From an uncultured Bacteroidota bacterium (GTDB lineage Bacteria; Bacteroidota; Bacteroidia; Bacteroidales; SZUA-534), in assembly GCA_937885735.1 (NCBI GenBank), contig CALABN010000257.1:1-19122 (forward strand): a stretch of DNA of 19,122 bases, in the 5' to 3' direction. The notes beneath the pieces are model-generated. The model searched no databases, had not been told where the DNA came from, and saw only the letters and a program-made list of their open reading frames with translations. This document shows positions 15,301 to 19,122 of this stretch, piece by piece; the stretch's first letter is position 1; each line of letters begins with the position of its first letter. The position numbers and the translations under genes were made by a program.

Positions 15301-17993
15301 ACTGCAAAGGCATCGAAATTGCAACGAATGACAGCAAGACGACTTTCAGCGTAAGAGTCAACACTACTAACGTTGATGCATCAACCCTTGAAGACTATGT
15401 GCTGACGGAAAACGACTCTATCATTGTCTGCACAACTGCCGAAGACGGTTCTACTGGAACATTCAAGGTGGTGATTGCAAAAGACAAAACAAACCTTAAA
15501 TTCAACACATTGGCAACTAATGAATTCGGCACAGGCGACACAATCAACCTGACCTGGACTCAATTCAACATATCAGACATCAACATACTGTTATCATTCG
15601 AAAACCACAGTATCTTACTGAACAGCAACCCATTGCAAGCAAATTCAGAAAAATTCCAGTTTGTTGTTCCAAATTCAATGTTCGGACAAGGACTCTTCAA
15701 GGCAATCAGGGTCAATGACAATACCACACTCGATAGCCTTTCAGTTACAATCAATGACACAGAAGCTCCAAAAGCGAAATTGCTGTCACCAGCAAACGGG
15801 GCAACTCAAGTCGCAGTCAATACTTATCTGACATTGACATTCGACGACACCGTTAAAATTTCCGAAAATGCCATCATCAACATTGGCGACTTAAAGGCTG
15901 ATTTGATTGCAGTCGACGACACGTCTGCAAAAGCATTTGTCAATGAATTGAAATTTGGCGAAGAATACAAACTCACAATTCCTTCTGGCGCAATAACAGA
16001 TGAGGCTGGCAACGATGCAGTCATCGGCGAATGGTCATTCACCACTAAAACAGCACCTACAGAAGACCTTTACTTCAGCGAATACTGCGAAGGCGCTGTC
16101 GGGAACAACAAATACTACGAGATTTACAATCCAAAGGCAACTGCAGTTGATTTAAGCAGTTACATTGTAATGACAGGCACAAATGGCGGTGTTTGGAAGA
16201 GCAAATTGCAACTGCAAGGCACACTATCGTCAGAAAGCGTATTCATTGCAATGAACAGCAAAGCCGACACCCTAACCAATCTTGCAAACATATTGACTAC
16301 AAATACATTGGCTTTCAACGGCGACGATGCACTTGGGCTATTCAAGATATCGGGCAACGACACTATATTAATTGACGTGATTGGAAACTACGGCGAAGAC
16401 CCTGGCACAGCGTGGTATGTAGCTGGCATAAAAGACGCCACCAAAGACCACGTTCTCGTACGCAAGGAAATTGTGGGTGGCACTACCGATTGGGCAGAAT
16501 CGGCTGGCACTGACAGTCTCGACAGCCAATGGATAGTATTGGAAGATGCCGACTATAGCAACATTGGCAAACACGGGATTGGCCACCGCACTGAAATATT
16601 GAGTTTTGCATTGACCGAAATAAAGGCTGACGCGACAATAAATTCTGACAGTGCAAACATTACCATAGAAGCACTATACGGCACCGACTTGACAAAACTG
16701 ACACCTGTTTTCACATTGTCGCGAGGCGCACAATTGCTTATCGACAACAAGCAAGTATCGTCAACAACAATGAACTTCAGCAAGCCAGTCAAGGCAACAG
16801 TGGTCGCAGAAGACGGCATCAATATGAAAGACTGGACAATAACTGTCACCACAACAGCAAAATTGAGCAACGAGGCAGAAATTCTGTTCTTCAAATTTGT
16901 TGAAGCAAGCGCCAAAAGCACCGACATTATGTCTGACGAAGCGCTTATTGACATTCTGATGCCATACGGAACCGACATCACCAAACTGACACCCTGGTTC
17001 CTGATATCTCCAAACGCATCTGTGTCTTCCACCACATTGAGACTGGCAAACTATCAAGTATCATCAACAGTGACAATGAACTTCAGCAAGCCTCAAACAT
17101 TTGACATTTACGCTCAAGACTTGACAAAAAAGACCTGGACAGTAAATGTTGAGACTGAACAACCATTGGCATTGACTATCCACAACATTCAATTTACAAA
17201 GAATGACACGAGCATCTATGTCAACAAACTTGTCACTACCGAAGGCGTCATCTCGTCAATCTACACTGATGAGAAAGGCACGGAATTCTACATTCAGGAC
17301 AGCGTAGGCGAATGGTCTGGCATCCTTGTATATGACGAACGAAGCAAATTCGCATCAAAGGCAAAAATGGGTGACAAAGTCAGTGTCACAGGTGTTGTTA
17401 CCGAATATTTCACTATCACAGAAATAACTGACTTGAAAGACTTCAAGACAATCAGCGAAGGCAACACTGTAGAATCAATGGCATTGACTGCAGAAGATGC
17501 AAAGACGGAAGAATTTGAAAGCGTTCTTGTCACAATCAAGGGTTTGACTTGCACCGACGGCAGTGGCAACACGTTCACTGCTGAAGACGAGACCGACAAC
17601 CTGTCCGTTTACAACAAGTATAAATTCAGTGGATTCACAATGGGCAAGGACTCAATCTACAATGTGACTGGCATTATGTACTACTACTCGTCAAGCAATA
17701 CATACGAGATTATTCCTCGTTCGTTGGCGGACATTGTAAATGTAACACCTGTTGAACCTGACGACACTATTCCAATCGCTGTAAACGAGATGATTTCAAG
17801 CATCAACATCTATGCATTCAACAACACAATAGTTGTAGAAAATGCCGATGCTGACATTTACGTATTCGACATTGCAGGCAAGGCTGTTGCAATCCGCAAG
17901 AACACAAGCAACAGAGTTGAGATAAAAATGTCAGACAGCGGATTGTACATAATTCGAGTTGGCAAGGAAGCACAAAAGGTTGTCATCAGATAA
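12318..17993 (+). CDS. Giant multidomain secreted protein with type IX secretion sorting tail
   Basis: This 1891-residue protein has a signal peptide (start ATG 12318 or ATG 12327, core LLKFTVLLITGLFANEIFG) and then a jelly-roll-like N-terminal region (about 29-193). An Fn3-like domain lies at about 194-295. Two copies of a 380-residue unit follow (about 304-683 and 684-1055), each made of a KPLFKDKY/WGDTANIYW module, an OB-like VRVKGLVTG module and a NINGKN/STLEDYVL module. A related third module (1055-1146), a Big_5-type Ig domain (1147-1246) and a lamin-tail-like domain (about 1250-1420) come next. Two related modules with YGTDLTKLTP/YGTDITKLTP (1423-1615) precede another OB-like domain (1618-1810). 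The tail (about 1825-1891), with INIYAFNNTIVVE, DIYVFDIAGKAV and SGLYIIRVG, is a T9SS type A sorting domain. No nuclease or protease motif is seen; a cell-surface or adhesive role is plausible. Confidence 0.85.
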   Translation: MIRMKHQNLLKFTVLLITGLFANEIFGQSYITATSCDFTAKITKHGTYGDNWTYDSNWNIFGGNNYNGNWEYIKLGANKTSLITPVYINNISAINQDIAVVTVTTNAGNLEKGSLISWALCVFSDSARTNRIDSVVGETMTKGTAETFTFKPTEGTSWGTKRFFKLTFDVNNTTTANGIIWIDKIEFKTTSTDETAPTFTEDYPKVANISYESLDLIVNADETCTVYYMVLTKGSDEPTSTDIVNNNKTIAVTTANTDFTGTINELTPETDYEIYLVAKDASGNTSNISKVEAKTDISTEKSITVKPLFKDKYCWGDTANIYWTTTNIVEATEQDSIIIYKNGNQIYRYSIDITKKQANIVVGDGSQGNLNIYGTDYSLAIKSGETTSSSTENFTVFPFANIKDILQNSNYKDKFVRVKGLVTGTKGTTSSGVKYLNLTLQDNSADSSAIFANYCTNDTIEIGDSIFIEGKVSNSSTGLTNLGASKTNFTEATIINKGNKQPDATESTIADALEKDGKTCTVINLTNVTYTSKGFTDGTDTIACENKLYSGTMGLIEGRKYYITGIKGFNKVGQIWPRSSDDIYLYSNDTTLATFNINGKNALNADSLYFSSFNDCKGIEIATNDSKTTFSVRVNTTNVDASTLEDYVLAENDSIIVCTTAEDGSIGTFKVVIAYDPNYQEINLKPLFKDKYYWGDTANIYWSTFRVQNATNKDSIVIFKGNVQVYSYPIDVTANHANIVIGDGSENCKKDEYGTDYSLVVKNDKTISKSSDLFTLIPKTSIKNILTNPNEFKNTVRVKGLVTGTKGTTSSGIKYLNLTLQDNSADSSAIFANYCTNDTIEIGDSIFIEGKVSNSSTGLTNLGASKTNFTEATIINKGNKQPDATESTIADALEKDGKTCTVINLTNVTYTSKGFTDGTDTIACENKLYSGTMGLIEGRKYYITGIKGFNKVGQIWPRSSDDIYLYSNDTTLATFNINGKNALNADSLYFSSFNDCKGIEIATNDSKTTFSVRVNTTNVDASTLEDYVLTENDSIIVCTTAEDGSTGTFKVVIAKDKTNLKFNTLATNEFGTGDTINLTWTQFNISDINILLSFENHSILLNSNPLQANSEKFQFVVPNSMFGQGLFKAIRVNDNTTLDSLSVTINDTEAPKAKLLSPANGATQVAVNTYLTLTFDDTVKISENAIINIGDLKADLIAVDDTSAKAFVNELKFGEEYKLTIPSGAITDEAGNDAVIGEWSFTTKTAPTEDLYFSEYCEGAVGNNKYYEIYNPKATAVDLSSYIVMTGTNGGVWKSKLQLQGTLSSESVFIAMNSKADTLTNLANILTTNTLAFNGDDALGLFKISGNDTILIDVIGNYGEDPGTAWYVAGIKDATKDHVLVRKEIVGGTTDWAESAGTDSLDSQWIVLEDADYSNIGKHGIGHRTEILSFALTEIKADATINSDSANITIEALYGTDLTKLTPVFTLSRGAQLLIDNKQVSSTTMNFSKPVKATVVAEDGINMKDWTITVTTTAKLSNEAEILFFKFVEASAKSTDIMSDEALIDILMPYGTDITKLTPWFLISPNASVSSTTLRLANYQVSSTVTMNFSKPQTFDIYAQDLTKKTWTVNVETEQPLALTIHNIQFTKNDTSIYVNKLVTTEGVISSIYTDEKGTEFYIQDSVGEWSGILVYDERSKFASKAKMGDKVSVTGVVTEYFTITEITDLKDFKTISEGNTVESMALTAEDAKTEEFESVLVTIKGLTCTDGSGNTFTAEDETDNLSVYNKYKFSGFTMGKDSIYNVTGIMYYYSSSNTYEIIPRSLADIVNVTPVEPDDTIPIAVNEMISSINIYAFNNTIVVENADADIYVFDIAGKAVAIRKNTSNRVEIKMSDSGLYIIRVGKEAQKVVIR
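13566..14338 (+). repeat. 773-bp near-identical repeat, copy 1
   Basis: This segment is repeated exactly 1140 bp downstream (14706-15478). By direct comparison I count six mismatches in 773 bases: one each near 13614 and 13625, then two pairs near 14265 and 14314. That is about 99.2% identity. It encodes the OB-like and NINGKN modules of the secreted protein. The 366 bases between the copies correspond to a preceding module whose two versions have diverged far more. Confidence 0.95.
14706..15478 (+). repeat. 773-bp near-identical repeat, copy 2
   Basis: This is the second copy of 13566-14338. The protein differences are V to I near the start, A to T in LAEND/LTEND, and I to T in DGSIG/DGSTG; one other change is synonymous. 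Identity stops abruptly at both ends. Confidence 0.95.
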
Positions 17994-18009
17994 TCCTGAC
18001 CAATACTCA

Positions 18010-18045
18010 AAAAAAAGCCTGAAGGTGAAACTTCAGGCTTTTTTT
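18010..18045 (+). terminator. Strong, possibly bidirectional rho-independent terminator
   Basis: The stem gcctgaag (18017-18024) pairs with cttcaggc (18031-18038) around a gtgaaa loop. A-run 18010-18016 and T-run 18039-18045 flank it, giving a perfect 15-bp stem and a T-tract in either direction. It closes the gene of the large secreted protein 17 bases after its stop. Confidence 0.92.
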
Positions 18046-18080
18046 ATTGTTTCAAGTCAAATGATTTCAATACAAAATGA

Positions 18081-18088
18081 TACTTTTG
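18081..18088 (+). promoter_or_regulatory. Bacteroidota-type -7 promoter element
   Basis: The sequence tacttttg fits the TAnnTTTG -7 consensus of the Bacteroidota primary sigma factor and lies between the terminator and ATG 18105. No good TTTG -33 box is present at the usual spacing. The implied leader would be only about 10 bases long, so the assignment is moderate. Confidence 0.5.
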
Positions 18089-18104
18089 TGAGTTAAAATC
18101 AAAA

Positions 18105-18533
18105 ATGATGAAAAAAGCAACCATAATTTCAGCAATGGCATTTGCATTTATTATGATGCACTCAAGCCATTCATTTGCCCAGGAATGGACTTCTGTTGAA
18201 GGAATGAACGTCAGCATAAACGAGGCCACTCACGATTTTGGGACACAAAAACTCTACACAAAGACAGAGTTCGAGTTCAAAGTAAGAAACGACAGTTCAA
18301 TAGCATTGGCTATCAGCAACATCAGTACATCGTGCGGGTGCACAACCCCAACCTATTCAAAACGTCCTGTCAAAAGCGGGAAAGTCGCTACAATAAAAGT
18401 GTCATACGATTCTGCCAGAATAGGTGCCTTCAACAAGTCAATACACGTGTACACCAATTTCAGCACCGAGCCAATTGAACTGTACATCAAGGGCACAATG
18501 GAAGAAGATAAAAAAGAAACTGACAATCAATAA
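18105..18533 (+). CDS. DUF1573-domain exported protein
   Basis: This 142-residue protein has a signal peptide (MKKATIISAMAFAFIMMHSS, cleavage near SFAQ) and one DUF1573 Ig-like domain (about 35-135). The family hallmarks are HDFGTQK, the ISTSCGCTTPTYSKRPV segment with a CGC pair, the VKSGKVATIKVSYDS strand, and GAFNKSIHVYTNFS. DUF1573 proteins are abundant exported proteins of Bacteroidota with no settled function; an extracytoplasmic Ig-like binding role is plausible. A second ATG directly follows the first (18108), so the exact start is uncertain by one codon. The aminotransferase gene begins eight bases after the stop, which suggests co-transcription. Confidence 0.85.
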   Translation: MMKKATIISAMAFAFIMMHSSHSFAQEWTSVEGMNVSINEATHDFGTQKLYTKTEFEFKVRNDSSIALAISNISTSCGCTTPTYSKRPVKSGKVATIKVSYDSARIGAFNKSIHVYTNFSTEPIELYIKGTMEEDKKETDNQ

Positions 18534-18541
18534 ATAACGAA

Positions 18542-19122
18542 ATGCCAAAAATTTCAGAACGCGGAATAATAATGCCGTCCTCTCCTATCAGAAGACTGGT
18601 TCCGCTTGCCAACGCCGCTAAAAAGAAAGGTATCAAAGTATACCATCTAAATATTGGTCAGCCAGACCTTCCAACTCCACAAGTTGGTTTGGACGCGATG
18701 AAAAAAATAGACCGCAACATATTGGAATACAGCCCAAGTGAAGGTCTTTTGAGTTTGAGGGCGAAATTGGTTTCATATTATGCCAAATTCAACATCAATG
18801 CCAATGTAGAAGACATCATAATCACAACTGGCGGTTCCGAAGCTGTGCTGTTCTCATTTATGTCGTGCCTCGACCCTGGTGACGAAATCATTGTGCCAGA
18901 GCCAGCATACGCCAACTATATGGCATTCGCCATTTCGGCAGGCGCAGTAATCAAGACCATTCCGTCAAGCATCGACGACGGATTTGCACTACCTTCAATC
19001 GACAAGTTCGAGGCACTGATTACCGAACGTACAAAAGGCATCCTCATCTGCAACCCGCCCTATGGTCAGCGCATGATGGAGCAGGGAAGCGCGCAGGGGC
19101 TTTACGCTGCGCTGGGCCGCCA
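18542..19122 (+). CDS. Class I/II PLP-dependent aminotransferase, 5' part, running into foreign sequence at the window end
   Basis: From ATG 18542 the frame is open to the window end. Residues 1 to about 171 are the N-terminal half of an aspartate-type aminotransferase: LNIGQPDLPTP, EYSPSEGLLSLRAKL, ITTGGSEAVLFSF, LDPGDEIIVPEPAYANY and finally GILICNP. In this family ICNP should continue as NNPTG before the cofactor-binding Asp/Tyr and catalytic Lys. Instead the frame reads PYGQRMMEQ, which belongs to another protein family. The catalytic Lys region is therefore not in the window. The enzyme would transfer an amino group between an amino acid and a 2-oxo acid; its substrate cannot be told from this half. 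It lies eight bases after the DUF1573 gene. Confidence 0.85.
   Translation, partial: MPKISERGIIMPSSPIRRLVPLANAAKKKGIKVYHLNIGQPDLPTPQVGLDAMKKIDRNILEYSPSEGLLSLRAKLVSYYAKFNINANVEDIIITTGGSEAVLFSFMSCLDPGDEIIVPEPAYANYMAFAISAGAVIKTIPSSIDDGFALPSIDKFEALITERTKGILICNPPYGQRMMEQGSAQGLYAALGR
19051..19122 (+). pseudogene. Fragment of an RlmL/UPF0020-type RNA methyltransferase, joined to the aminotransferase
   Basis: The last 72 bases read NPPYGQRMMEQGSAQGLYAA, containing the NPPYG[ED/Q]R motif typical of THUMP-domain 23S rRNA guanine-N2 methyltransferases, where NPPY binds the target base and the LY..LG/G helix follows. Composition jumps to 49 G/C of 72 (68%), well above the AT-rich aminotransferase part, which fits a fragment from a different genome or locus. 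The shared NP codons (aacccg) at 19052-19057 lie at the joint. Confidence 0.7.

Noticed and set aside
1..19122. CRISPR array, tRNA or rRNA genes
   Set aside because: No regularly spaced short repeats, cloverleaf-like segments or conserved rRNA stretches were seen; nearly the whole window is protein-coding.

Overview
The window looks like a metagenomic contig from the phylum Bacteroidota, probably order Bacteroidales. The main clues are a giant secreted protein with a type IX secretion sorting tail (12318-17993), a DUF1573 exported protein, a SiaA/SiaB/SiaC cassette of Bacteroidota style, one TAnnTTTG promoter element, and no Shine-Dalgarno-like sequences ahead of well-defined starts. Every confident gene is on the + strand.

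Layout. Positions 1 to about 231 hold the end of an AT-rich hydrolase-like reading frame. About 232-545 is a fragment of an ABC-exporter ATPase. About 546-1206 is the C-terminal part of a CheR methyltransferase. These three pieces do not belong together and look like joined fragments. From CheR onward a tight signalling operon follows: cheR (partial), a receiver-less CheB methylesterase, a two-TM GAF protein, an 875-residue TM/GAF/PAS/PAS/SpoIIE phosphatase (SiaA-like), SiaB, a broken SiaC (5788-6262), and a TerB-like/ABC transporter gene (6298-9501) split by one in-frame TAA. Behind it come a lipoprotein and a small secreted protein of unknown family, then a clear terminator at 10953-10980.

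A two-gene unit follows: a GmhA-like sedoheptulose-7-phosphate isomerase and a SpoT/MESH1-type HD hydrolase. Next is the 1891-residue multidomain T9SS cargo protein, which contains two 773-bp stretches that are about 99% identical. A strong terminator lies at 18010-18045, followed by a DUF1573 protein and the start of a class I/II aminotransferase. The aminotransferase frame turns into a GC-rich RNA-methyltransferase fragment at about 19050, so the right edge also looks chimeric.

How it fits together (inference). The 546-10932 operon reads as a membrane-linked partner switch. GAF/PAS sensors would control a SpoIIE-type phosphatase (SiaA), opposed by the SiaB kinase, and both would act on the phosphoswitch protein SiaC. 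CheR/CheB-type methylation enzymes add a possible adaptation layer, and a TerB-like/ABC transporter with two exported proteins is the likely output. Two central genes carry lesions: a foreign insert of about 94 bp in siaC, right behind the phosphosite, and a nonsense codon in the transporter gene. Together with the chimeric ends, these lesions make it important to separate assembly or amplification artefacts from real gene decay.
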